Program-made: the position numbers and the translations under genes
Shown: in pieces, positions 1 to 11,156 of the stretch
Layout: every line of letters begins with the position of its first letter
How positions within the stretch are numbered: position 1 is the stretch's first letter
DNA from: Anaeromyces robustus
Taxonomy: Eukaryota; Neocallimastigomycota; Neocallimastigomycetes; Neocallimastigales; Neocallimastigaceae
NCBI GenBank assembly: GCA_002104895.1
Contig: MCFG01000439.1
Coordinates: 1-52,234 of the forward strand
Direction: 5' to 3'
DNA length: 52,234 nucleotides
Notes under the pieces: model-generated
Seen by the model: the letters and a program-made list of their open reading frames with translations, nothing else
Told to the model about the DNA's origin: nothing
Databases searched by the model: none

Positions 1-579
1 TAGGTTATTGTAGGAAATTAATAATATATAACAATATAAAATAAGAAATTATCTAAAACACTATTGAATATTCACTTAATTAATTACAAGATTTATTTAT
101 ATACTATACATTCGTTCATTTATTTATGTTTGATATTTATATTTTATTTATTATTAATTTGATTGTTAATATCGACTCAAAGAGTCAAATAAGATAAAAT
201 ACATGAATTTATATATTCAAAAATCTATTCTGAATTATTACATGATTGGGCAATTTATTTAAAATAAGAATTATATAATTATTTAATTATTATTTTAATT
301 AAATAAATATAATATTATGAACTAGATAAATTATTATATATTATATTAATTAAGTGTATAAAGAATTAATATTTAAATAAATTTATTTCAATGAATATAT
401 ATTATTAATTTAAGTAAATTATTATTTAATAATTGAGTGAATATATTTATTATTAATTAAATAAATAATATTATTCCGAGAGATAAAGAGTAAGGTTCGA
501 ACCAGAGACAACCAACATAATAATAGAAGCAGGTAGAACTGAGCCTAATTGATAGCCATAATGAATTCATATCATTACA
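1..579 (+). mobile_element. LTR of tRNA-targeting family (fam1), left end outside the window
   Basis: Copy of the fam1 LTR. It starts about 22 bases into the family consensus, so the first bases lie off the window, and it ends with the family's terminal TTACA at 579. Sequence shared with the copies at 34704, 44729, 46258, 47230 and 48485 identifies it. It may be a solo LTR or the right LTR of a longer element; the window does not show which. Its inner end is 67 bp upstream of tRNA-Asn at 647. It differs more from the consensus than the 47230/48485 pair does, so it is older. Antisense A-box-like (536-547) and B-box-like (493-503) sequences are present. Confidence 0.85.
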
Positions 580-646
580 AAAAAAATTATGGGTTAGGAA
601 ACAATGAATATTTAATGAAATATTATATTCTTTAAGTAACAAAAGA

Positions 647-720
647 GCTCTTATGGCGCAATTGGCTAGCGCGTTCGGCTGTTAACCGAGAGGTTGGTGG
701 TTCAAGCCCACCTAGGAGCG
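647..720 (+). tRNA. tRNA-Asn(GTT), copy 1
   Basis: A 74-nt cloverleaf. The 7-bp acceptor pairs GCTCTTA with TAGGAGC, the discriminator is G, and the anticodon loop CTGTTAA carries anticodon GTT, which reads Asn codons AAC and AAU. The T arm has the usual GGTTCAAGCCC form. There is no intron and CCA is not encoded. A T-run directly downstream can end Pol III transcription. The 5' flank has a TATA-like AT stretch about 30-40 bp upstream, and an LTR ends 67 bp upstream. Identical to the copy at 2962. Confidence 0.97.
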
Positions 721-1137
721 TTTTTTGTATTTTTAATAATTTATTTTTTACCGAATTTAACAATACTTCAATATTAAAGCTAATTTTAAATATATAAAAT
801 AATAAAAAGTATATAAAGTTAATCTTTTAATACATTCCACATGATTATTTAAAGAATTTGATATTTCTATATTTTCATTACTTTCCAAATAATTGAAGAA
901 ATTCGAAAGATCTGCAATAATGAAATAATTTTTTGTAAAGATAATAATAAAATTATTATATTTTAAAGAATATATTAAGAATATTAATACGGATTATAAA
1001 GAAGTTATATAATTATTGTTTATGAATATACTGTTTCCTGCATCATGAAAAATATAATATTTCATTAAATATTAACTATTTCCTAACTCATAACTTTAAA
1101 CTTTTTTATTCCTAATAAGTAATAAATAAAAGTTTTA
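721..1137. repeat. AT-rich spacer with an orphan tRNA 5' flank
   Basis: No gene seen. The part at about 1016-1110 resembles, in inverted orientation, the conserved 5' flank of the tRNA-Asn genes (compare 585-646 and 2900-2961), but no tRNA body is attached. The approximately 30-base stretch at 1016-1045 recurs in the same orientation at about 50216-50245, next to another tRNA-less flank. This looks like debris from rearrangement of tRNA-bearing repeats. Confidence 0.5.
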
Positions 1138-2487
1138 TAATAAATAATTATTACTTGAATTCAATAAAATTAAAAATAAAATAATCTTTTTTGTTTTAAA
1201 TTCTTTTTTATTTATTATTCTTATTTTTAAATACAAATTATTGATCGTTTTTATAAAAGAAAGAAAAATTATCTTCCTTTTATAATACATGAATTTTTAT
1301 TATTATAGTCTTTCGACTTTTATTATTATTATTATTATTTATTTAATTAATTTAATTATTATTTACTTATTTTATAATATAATTCACTATTCTATATATT
1401 ATATTCTAAGATTTATTTTAATATCAAATATTACTGTTATTATTATTTATTAATATTTTCTATTCTAATTATTAATCTATTTAGTGTTTTAAATAGAAAT
1501 TAAAAATAAATATTATACTTTTATACAGAAATACATTTAACTTCTGTATTATACATTTTATAAATAATTCATTTATTTTGTAATTAATTATTTTATCTAT
1601 TTTATTTTATTTTATTTTAAAATAATATACAGAATATTTATTTTCTGAATTTGCCCAGGGTTTTTAAGTTGGAGAGAAAGAATAAGGGAAAAAGGGAAAA
1701 TAATGGATAATATTATTATTTAATTATAATTATTTATATATTTATTATTATAAATATTTATTATTATAATTATATTAAAGTATTAAATTTATTAAAGATT
1801 AATAATAGAAATATTAATAATTATTTTTATAAGAATATAAATAAAATATATTAATAAAGTATTAAAAAATATTTGATATTGGTAAAATAATTATAATAAA
1901 ATATTAATAAAATTATTTAAAATATTATTTATTATATATATAAAATATTAATATGATTTATTAAAAATTATTAATAAAGATATAGAATTTATTATAAGAT
2001 ATTAATAAGATTTATTTAATATTGAATTTATATAAGATATTAATAAAATTTATTTAATATAAGAATATTGATAAAATTTATTATAAGAATATATATTATA
2101 AGAGTATTAATAATATTTATTATAAGAATATATATTATAAGAGTATTAATAATATTTATTGTAAGAATATTTATCATAAGAATATTGATAAAATTTATTA
2201 TAAGAATATTGATAAAATTTATTATAAGAATATTTTTTATAAAGTATTAATAAGATTTTTTTTAAGATATTAATAAAATATTTATAATTTAATATAAGAT
2301 ATTAATAAAATATTGATAATATAAGAATAATTTTCAATATAGATAAAATTATTATGTTTTAAGATATTAATAATATTATAAAGGAGTTTTATTTAATGCT
2401 AGTTTATATTGAATAAAAGGTTTAAAAATATGAGTTTGGAAATAATGTGTATTTAAGGGAATATTTTAACATCCAACCACCGTAGAA
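1138..2487 (+). repeat. 5' flanking repeat of tRNA-Asn, homologous to 47164-50195
   Basis: A long repeat leading up to tRNA-Asn copy 2. Its inverted homologue lies at 47164-50195 upstream of a tRNA-Arg gene. Clear landmarks shared by both are the CAGGGTTTTTAAGTTGGAG stretch near 1657 (inverted near 49660), the gaaagactataataataa-type stretch near 1300 and 50030, and the last about 80 bp before the tRNA. Much of 1700-2400 is a degenerate minisatellite of AATAT/ATAAG/TTTATT units, which explains the Ile/Leu-rich open frame at 2068-2250. The AAACC target that is occupied at 47225 is unoccupied here. Confidence 0.75.
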
Positions 2488-2561
2488 GCTCTTATGGCGC
2501 AATTGACTAGCGCGTTCGGCTGTTAATCGAGAGGTTGGTGGTTCAAGCCCACCTAGGAGCG
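2488..2561 (+). tRNA. tRNA-Asn(GTT), copy 2, variant
   Basis: Same 74-nt cloverleaf and GTT anticodon as the other two copies, with two base differences. One is in the D loop. The other is in the 3' side of the anticodon stem, turning a G-C pair into a G-U wobble. Both are compatible with folding, so it is probably still usable. TATA-like TATTTAA lies about 32-38 bp upstream, and a T-rich stretch follows immediately. Its 5' flank is the copy shared with the tRNA-Arg at 47090. Confidence 0.93.
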
Positions 2562-2961
2562 TTTTCTTTTAATATTTTTAATAAATTTTTTTTACCGAAT
2601 TTTATTAATATTATATAATATTAATAATATCCTAATGAATAATTTTTTTATATCAAATATAATAAAATATTGTACTTACTAAATTTTATTATAAGATATT
2701 AATAAAATATTGATATTATAAGAATAATTTTTTGTAAAGATATTATAAAAAATTATAAAAATTATTACATTTTAAGAATAATTTTTTATAAATATATTAT
2801 TAAAATTATTATATTTTTAAGAAGATTAATAAAGATTAATATGCATTATAAAGAAGTTTTATTTTTATATTAATTTATAAAGAATAAAAAAAGTTTTAAA
2901 ATTATGGGTTAGGAAATAATAAATATTTAATGAAATATTCTATTTTTCAAACAACGAAGAA

Positions 2962-3035
2962 GCTCTTATGGCGCAATTGGCTAGCGCGTTCGGCTGTTAA
3001 CCGAGAGGTTGGTGGTTCAAGCCCACCTAGGAGCG
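2962..3035 (+). tRNA. tRNA-Asn(GTT), copy 3
   Basis: Sequence identical to copy 1 over 74 nt, with anticodon GTT. The last 70 bp of its 5' flank, including the GGGTTAGGAAA stretch, match copy 1, but no LTR is present. It therefore serves as an unoccupied paralogous site for the insertion upstream of copy 1. T-runs follow the gene. The spacer 2562-2961 before it is AT-rich and holds no other gene. Confidence 0.97.
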
Positions 3036-3146
3036 TATTTTTTCATTTTATAAAATTTATAAAATATTTTATTTAATAATTTTTTATTACCAAATATAAA
3101 AAATAAAATTATATAATATAATATAATATAATATAATATAATATAA

Positions 3147-3177
<31 letters not shown>

Positions 3178-3826
3178 AAAAAATGGTAATGAAGAAATTT
3201 TTTTTTTATTATTGGATTTAAAAAGTTTATAGATATATATTTAATTATATTTATTTAACATTTTTCTTTTTTTCTTTTTTATTATTTATAATGAAATTCA
3301 TATAATTAAATATATAAGTATAATATATATAATAAATATATATATAATGTATTAAAATAAATAAAATCATACTTTTAAAGTTTTTATTTATTTTTTATTT
3401 TTTTTTTTGTTGTTTTATTTTTCAAAAAATGTTGTTGAAAATTTAAAATTTAACTTTATTTTTTAATTTTTTTTATATTTTAAATAAAAACTTTAAATTA
3501 ATTAAAAATAAATAATAAAAATAATTTATTGTTATGTTATATGTATATGAATTATATTATATATATTATATATATTTTATTTTATTTTATTTTATTTTGG
3601 ATAATTCCTTCATATAATTTAATATTTAATATTTAATATTTAATTATTATTATTTTTTATTACTGTTACTGAATTTTATTAAATATAACTACTTTTTTTT
3701 TTTTTTTTTTCTTAATTTTTTTTTTTTTTTTAAAAAGGAAAAATTATAAAGATTATAATTTATAATTTAGTTATTATATATATATATATATAAACAACTA
3801 TTAAAAGTGTAGAAGAAGAATTTTAT
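3036..3826. other. Intergenic AT-rich DNA upstream of ODAD3
   Basis: No gene seen. It holds a short ATAAT pentanucleotide tandem array (about 3112-3148) followed by an AAAT array, then T- and A-runs. The last 150 bp must contain the ODAD3 promoter and leader, but I see no convincing element beyond poly(T) tracts. Confidence 0.6.
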
Positions 3827-5453
3827 ATGCCTAGACAAAATCAAATTGATGAAGAGCTTCGTGATTTGAAGCTAAGATTTGAATTATTAGGTAATTGAAA
3901 AATAAATATATATATATCTACCTACCTACATATATATATAAATGAATATTAATTTTAATAATAATATATATATAAATAATAATAAAAAAAAATAAACATA
4001 TTTGTTCTAATTTATATATATATATTACTAAAATTATCATTTACTTCACTTTTTTTTTTATATATATATATATATATATTTAATGCATATATAAATATCT
4101 GGAAAAAAAAATTGACGATATAAATATATATTTAATGAAATCATCTCATTTTTTTTATATTTCTTTGATTTTAAAATATAAAATTCCTATATTATTACTA
4201 TGTATCTATATATATCAATTAAAAAAACAAAAACAAAAATAAAAACAAAATATGGAATAAAAATGAATATATATATAAATATATATATATAAATATATAT
4301 TAATATTAATATTTAAAAATGGATAGATGGGGATCGTAAAGCTTATTATGAATCGTCACAAATGACGATACGGAAAAATAAAGAAGAAATAGCACAATTA
4401 GCAGCACAAAATAAAGAATTACGATCAACTATAGCAAAATTAAGAAAGGTATTAAAAACAAAAAATAATGATAGATAGAAAAAAAAAATAAAAATAAAAA
4501 AATAATAAAAAAAAATATTATGTATTATAAATATAATATATAAAAATAATATTTTATTTTATTTTATTTTACTATTATACTAAACAAAATTCATCATTAC
4601 TAATATAAATATTATACATTATCATATAATATCATATTATATATATATATATATATATATATTTTCTTTTCTTTTTCTTTTTTCTTTTTTCTTTTTTTAT
4701 ATTTTTATTTTTATTTTTATTTTTCATTTTATATTTACTATTATTTATACAAAATAATTAATTTTTTTCTTTTTCATATTTTAAACAAAATTAATTTTCA
4801 AATTTTCAAATATTATATATAATAAAATAAAAATAAAAACAAAAAAACAAAAAATATTTTTTTTTTTATTTTATTATTATTATTTTTTTTTTCCCTAAAT
4901 TTTTATTTATTGTCAAAAACAATATTTTTTATAACCACAATTTTTTTTTTTTTTTAAAACAAACAAACAAACAAACAAACAAACAAACAAAAAAATAAAC
5001 AAACAAACAAACAAATAATTTTTTTTAATAAATTTATCATAATTATTAATGTATTTTATGAAAAACAAAACAAAACAAAACAAACTAAATTTACCAACAA
5101 TATATACTTAATATGAAATAAAAAAAAATAAAAAAAATAAAAAAAAAAAATTCAAAATTCAAAATTCAAAATTCAAAATTCAAAATTCAAAATTCAAAAT
5201 GAATAAAAAAATAAAATAACATATATATATATATATATAAAGTTTGAAAAAGATGTAACTCCTAGAAGTATATTGAATATGACTTCATTTGAAAAATTCG
5301 ATCATGAAGTAATTGATTCTCAAAAAAGGTGTGATAAGTTAAAATGTGAATTAGAAAGGAAGGAAAAACAACTTTATGAATTGGAAGATAATTATTTAGA
5401 TTTAAAGAAAATATCTGAAGGACTCAATAATAAAAATAATCCACAAATGAAAG

Positions 5454-5493
<40 letters not shown>

Positions 5494-6205
5494 TAAAGAA
5501 CGAAATATTATATTATAATAAATGAATGAAAATATATATATATATATTCTTATTATATTAATATTTTATTTTATTTTTTTTTTTTTATATTTTTATAATT
5601 ATCATTTATAATAATAAATAATAATAATAATAATAATAATAAAAATAACTAAACAACAACAACAAAAAAAAAATAAACGTTGACAATAACAATGACATAA
5701 CAAATAACAATAAATAACAATAATTATTATATAATATATATATATATGTGTGTGTGTGACTATATAGGAAATTAGTAATTTAGAAAATCGATTAGATAAA
5801 GCTTTAATTAAATATAATGAAGCTCAATCTATTAAAAAAATGTATGAACAAATCTTAAAAAAATTACAAGAAGAACAATTAACATTTGATCAACAATTAG
5901 CTTATTATGAAAAAACACTTAAAATGAAAAAACAAGATATAGTAGAATTAGAATATATGTCAAGAGATGCTAATCATGCCAAAGAAATTGCAAAGGTAAA
6001 ATAGGGATTTTTTTTTTTTTTTTAAATAATAATAATTTTTATATATATTTCAATTATTTTATTTTATTTTTTAAATTTTTATTTATATATAAAATAAATT
6101 AAAAATATGTTATATGTTATATTCAAATCAATGAATTTTGAATTTATATTTTATAAATATTTTTTTCCTTTTCTTTTTCTTTTTCTTTTTTTATTTTTCT
6201 TTTTC

Positions 6206-6238
<33 letters not shown>

Positions 6239-6731
6239 AATAAAAAATTCTGATATATCTTTGTATAATATATTTATTATATTATTATTTTTATTCATAT
6301 AATAATTATTTAAATTATTATTAATATACTTTCAATGAAATATATATACTTATTATATTTTTTATTTTTATTTTATTTTTCTTTTCTTACCCTTTTGGAT
6401 AATCAATTCTATAATTATATTTAAATGATATTTATAAAATTATATATAATTATAATTATAATAATAATAAGGCTGAATTAGCAAAATTTGAACAACAAGT
6501 GAATGAAGAAAGAAAACATCGTGAAAAAGAACTTGAAACCAAAAAAGAAATGGTTAAACAAAAGTTAGAATTCCATGAAAAGAATGATAGAAAGGTAAAA
6601 ATTAGAAAATAAAAAGTTAAAAAATAATAATAAATAATAAATAATAAATAATAATAAATAATAATAAATAATAATAAATAATAATAAATAATAATAAATA
6701 ATAATAAATAATAAATAATTAAATAATAATA

Positions 6732-6765
<34 letters not shown>

Positions 6766-7949
6766 ATAAAAAAGGTTCGTCAAATGGAAGAATTAAGAAA
6801 TGATATTCAAGTAACTCAAGATCAAGTGAATAAAGATCATTTTGATGAAGCTAAAGAAAAAAAATTAGCAGAATATGAAGAAACGATGAGATTAATTAAA
6901 GAAGCTACCGGAGTATCAGATGTTAATGATGTTATTAATAAATTCCAATCTCAAGGGGAAACTCATTCCCATTTAAAAAGTTTAGAAGAACAAAATCGAG
7001 CAAAAATTCAAGAATTAAAAGAACAAAGAGCTGCCATTATGGCAGAATATGATGAATTAAAATATAGTGGAGAAAGTCGACATGCTGCCAGTCAACGTAT
7101 TATTGATGAATTTCAAGAACATTTACGAGAAGCCGAAGAAAAATGTGATGAAGCCAAAAATAAATTTGAATGGGTATCTAATTTATTAAATAATGCGAAA
7201 GCTGGTATTCAACATTTATATGAAAAATTAGAAGGAATTAAATTAGTAAGAATTTTTTTTATTTTTTTTATTTTTTCATTTTTTTTTTTAATTTTTTTAA
7301 ATTTTTTCATTTTTTTTCATTTTTTTTTTATTTTTTTATTTTTTTAAGTTTTTTTTTTAATAATTAAAATATTTATTTATATATAATATTAATTATTAAT
7401 TTTAAATAATATATATATATATATTTATATATATACATATATAAAAGAAGAAAGAAGGAGAAGAAGGAAAAGAAGGAGGAGAAGGAGAAGGAGAAGGAGA
7501 AGAAAATAAAGAAGGAGAAGAAAATAAAAAAGAAAATCCTGATGCGGAAAGTGAAGAACAAATATTAGAAGTTACCGATGATAATATTGCTGATATATTA
7601 AATATATGTAATAAAAAACTTCAAATTCTTTATGAAAGTGTCCAAGAAAAACAAAAAGCTATTTTGGAAGTAATTATCCCTATAACTATAAATATATATA
7701 AATATATAGATAGATTACAATACATTATTAATAATAATACATATCAACAAATTTATATATAAATAATTATTATTATAATAATAATAATAAAAAAATATTA
7801 TTAATAAATTTAAATTTAAATTTAATTTTAATTATTAATAACAAAAAAAAAAAAAAATTAAAAAAAAAAAAAAATTAAATTAAAAAAATATATATATATA
7901 AATATTAATTAATTAATTAATGAAATTATTATTATTATTTTTTTTATTT

Positions 7950-7980
<31 letters not shown>

Positions 7981-8462
7981 TTTAGTCTGCTCAAATTGCT
8001 TCTGTTCAACAAAATCAACAACAACCTTCTACCGAGCCACCAGCCAATATTATTACCATTACCCAAGCTGGTTTACCACCTTACAATACACGTGTAAAAT
8101 TAAGATCAGCCTCCTTTGAAGAAGATAATGGTGAAGGTAAAAAACAAAAATAAAAAAAAAATTTTTTTGATTAAAATACAATTATAATTATTATAATTAT
8201 TATTTATTTTTTTCTTTTTCTTTTTTTTTTTTTTTTTTTTTTATTTTGTTTTATTATTCTTAAAACATAATTACTAATATTTTTTTTTAATAATATATAT
8301 AATATATATAATATAATGTATATTAAAGATAATGATGATAATGATGATGGAGGTGAAGTTTTAGATAGAGATACTATTAAGAAACAATTTACTCAAGTAC
8401 TTAATGCAAAAATAAAACAAACTAAAAAATCAAAGAAGAAGAGAAAGGATGATGATGATTAA
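3827..8462 (+). CDS. ODAD3: Outer dynein arm docking complex protein ODAD3 (CCDC151/ODA10 family), nine exons
   Basis: Exons: 3827-3890, 4327-4448, 5243-5452, 5768-5995, 6472-6594, 6775-7245, 7448-7669, 7986-8136, 8329-8462, all with GT-AG introns and consistent phases; 574 residues (animal ODAD3 is about 600). Family marks are LLDGDRKAYYESSQ near the N terminus (residues 20-33), an ATGVSDVNDV...SQGETHSHLKSLEEQN stretch in exon 6, then ELKYSGESR, and near the C terminus LPPYNTRVKL followed by an acidic and a basic tail. Almost all of it is predicted coiled coil. Known role in the family: needed to attach outer dynein arms to axonemal doublets, so it acts in the zoospore flagellum. Oddity: exon 7 opens with a Glu/Gly/Lys-rich low-complexity insert. 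The exon 7 start could be 7448 or 7451 (both in frame). It is convergent with TVP18. Confidence 0.9.
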
Positions 8463-9764
8463 AATAATTTATAATAATATATAAATAAATAAATAAATAA
8501 ATAAATCAAATTATTAATGTTATATATAGATATTATATATATATATATTCAAAAATATTTAATGGTAGTAGTAATATTTATTTTTTTTATGTTTTATTTT
8601 TTTTCTACTTTCTTCTTCTTCTTCTTTTTCCTCTTATTTTCTGTTTTGTTATAAATATTTTTTTTTCTATAAATATCATGTTTCAAACATTTTTAGCAAT
8701 TTTTTTTTTTTTTCATTCAACATTATTAATTTTTGAATTTACATAGATTTTTTTGTTTACCAAATAATCAAATAAATAAATAAATAAATAAAATAGATAT
8801 TAAAATTAAATATATGTATAGATTTTTATAAAAAAAAAAAAACAATTGATTATAATTTTTTTTTTTAATATTTATATATATATTTCTAATTATTTTTAAA
8901 ACTTCTTTTTTTTTTTATTTATATTTATATATTTATTTATATATTTATTTATACATATTTTTTAATAAATCATTTTTGAATAAAAATAAAAAAGAAAAAG
9001 TAAAAAAAAAATAAAAAAATAAAAAAAAAAAAAATGAGAATATTATATATTATTAATAACAATGAAAAAAAAAAAATTCTTTTTTTTAAATAGTTAATAA
9101 ATATTTTTTTTTTTTTTTTTTTTTTTACTTTTTCTTATTTTTAGAACAATTTTTATTTCCCTAAGAAAAGTAGAAAAATAAAATCACTAAATCTACTAAA
9201 GAAAATATTTTAAAAAAATTAGTTAAGAATATTATAAATACGCACCAAAAAACAAAAAACAAAAAAACAAAAAAGTATTTATTACTAACTATTATGAAAC
9301 TATTTTTAATGGTTAATTGTTAAAATAAATAAATAAAAAATAAAAAGTAAAAAAAAAAAAAAAAAAAACAAAGATTTTTTTTCATTTTTTCATTTTTTAA
9401 TATTTCATTCTAATATTATAAATGTTATTTTATTTATTTCTAATATATAATATTATTAAATATTTTATTTTTTTTCATTTTTTTAGATCTTTTATTTCTA
9501 AAAAAAAAATATTTATTTTTTTCAATTTAATTATATAATTTATTTATAATAAAATAAAAAAAAAAAATTATTTGTTTTTTTCAATTTAATTGTTTTCATA
9601 ATTATATATATTTATTAATAAAAAAAAATTTTTTTTTTTAAAGTATAAGTTGATATATATATTTCTTGATAAAATAAATGTATATTATATATATTAAATA
9701 ATTATTTGCATACAAATTTTTAAAAAAAATTCTTTATCCTTTCTTTTCTACTATATAATATAAA

Positions 9765-9804
<40 letters not shown>

Positions 9805-9859
9805 TTAAATATTTAAATATTTTTTTTATAAACAAAAAAACTGTTATATGTTGTTATGC
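8463..9859. other. Convergent intergenic region, ODAD3 to TVP18
   Basis: Space of 1.4 kb between two 3' ends. It is composed of A-runs, T-runs and AAAT arrays. No exon-like stretch, tRNA or other structured gene was seen on either strand. Poly(A) signals of both genes must lie here, but AATAAA-like strings are too common to choose one. Confidence 0.6.
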
Positions 9860-11156
9860 TTAGACATGGGTAGCAAGATCAATGAAATTGCTAGTACCAG
9901 TTAAAGAACTAGTAACACGTTCTTCATTCTTGAATTGTGCAATACCGTAAGCGATAGCACTACAAGTTAATAAAATAGTTGGGAAAATGAAAGCAGTTAA
10001 AACACCGTGGAATTCGAACATCCAGTTAACAATAGCAATACTATTAATAATATTATTATATATTTATTATATTATTTTTGGATAATAAATAATAAAAATC
10101 ATAGAATATAATAAAATTGGTACAAAAAAAAATTTTTTTTTTGTTTTTTAAATATTTAGTATTTATTACATTATATAAAAGATTTTAAATAATATATTTA
10201 TAAATTTTTAAAAATATATGGCTTTTTTTATTAGAAATACTTACATTAAGTATAATAAAGCTCTTAAAATATTCTTTTCTAAGAATTTAACATATTCATC
10301 ACTATTTTATTTTATTTTTAATTTATTATTTAAATAAAAAAAAATTAAATAAAATTAATATTCATAAATTTGATTTTGATTTCGAAAAATTTTAAAATTA
10401 AATCGAATTAAATAGAATACTTACATCTTTGGAGAAGATGGGAGACACTATTTTAATAATATTATTTATTTTTTTTATTAAAAAATTAATGTTGTTAATA
10501 TATATATTTAATATATATATTTATGATTCATTTTGAATTTCATTTTTTATTTTTTAAAAAAAACAAAAGAAAACTAAAAAATTATTAAATATATATTACC
10601 TTCATGAAGATTGGGATTTCAAGTAATATGATGATGGCACCGAATATACTATATATATTTTAAATTAGTATTATTTATAATATATAAATAAAAAAATATT
10701 ATTCTATTATTACATATATATATTTAATATTTACAGATCTAAGATTCCTTGTAAAGTTTCAGCTGCATCTAAGAATATAATAGAGAAAATGGCACCTGGG
10801 GATAAAATAATCATAACTATAATAATTTTATTAAAAAAAAAAACAAAAAACAAACAATTAGATAATTTTGAAAATATATATATATGTATGACTATTTATT
10901 ATTTATCATAATAAAAAAATATAAAATAACAATAAATATAAATAAATATTTACAAGCTGCAGAGATAATAGCAAGCCTATTATTTAAAGTATAAAAAGTT
11001 AAGAAAAAAATATTATTAATATATTTCTATATACCAATAATTTTATACATGAATAAATATTTTAAACATTATTATTATTTTTTCATTAAATATATACCAT
11101 TGACCGTAAATGGTGCATTGTCCTGAAGTTAATTCACTAACAAAGTCAAATTTCAT
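9860..11156 (-). CDS. TVP18: Golgi membrane protein TVP18, seven exons
   Basis: Exons in coding order: 11156-11098, 10976-10954, 10816-10735, 10648-10600, 10447-10425, 10301-10245, 10040-9860. Two exons are only 23 nt long. All introns are GT-AG. The product is 157 residues (yeast Tvp18 is 167). Family marks are IYGQWLAIIS (residues 16-25), LLEIPIFMKCLPSSP (63-77) and a following hydrophobic pair. Four membrane segments are visible at about 21-42, 51-70, 91-106 and 111-133. Tvp18 is a small four-span protein of late Golgi vesicles, related to the Flower family; its exact biochemical role is unclear. None of the exons forms a long frame by itself, so the gene is easily missed. The start is the first ATG, just before the conserved region. 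Confidence 0.88.

Noticed and set aside
457-642. Minus-strand 61-residue frame
   Set aside because: Lies in the LTR and the tRNA-Asn flank; no codon structure or homology.
2068-2250. Ile/Arg-rich 60-residue frame
   Set aside because: Product of a degenerate AT minisatellite in the tRNA flank repeat.
4960-5200. Regularly spaced short repeats (AAAC and TTCAAAA arrays) that could be mistaken for a CRISPR array
   Set aside because: Simple tandem microsatellites without spacers, inside an ODAD3 intron of a eukaryote.
7246-7347. Extension of ODAD3 exon 6 into a Phe-rich tail
   Set aside because: Read-through of an intron; GTAAGA donor at 7246 and a matching downstream exon restore the family sequence.
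7373-7561. Minus-strand Phe/Ser-rich frame
   Set aside because: Antisense shadow of the purine-rich start of ODAD3 exon 7.
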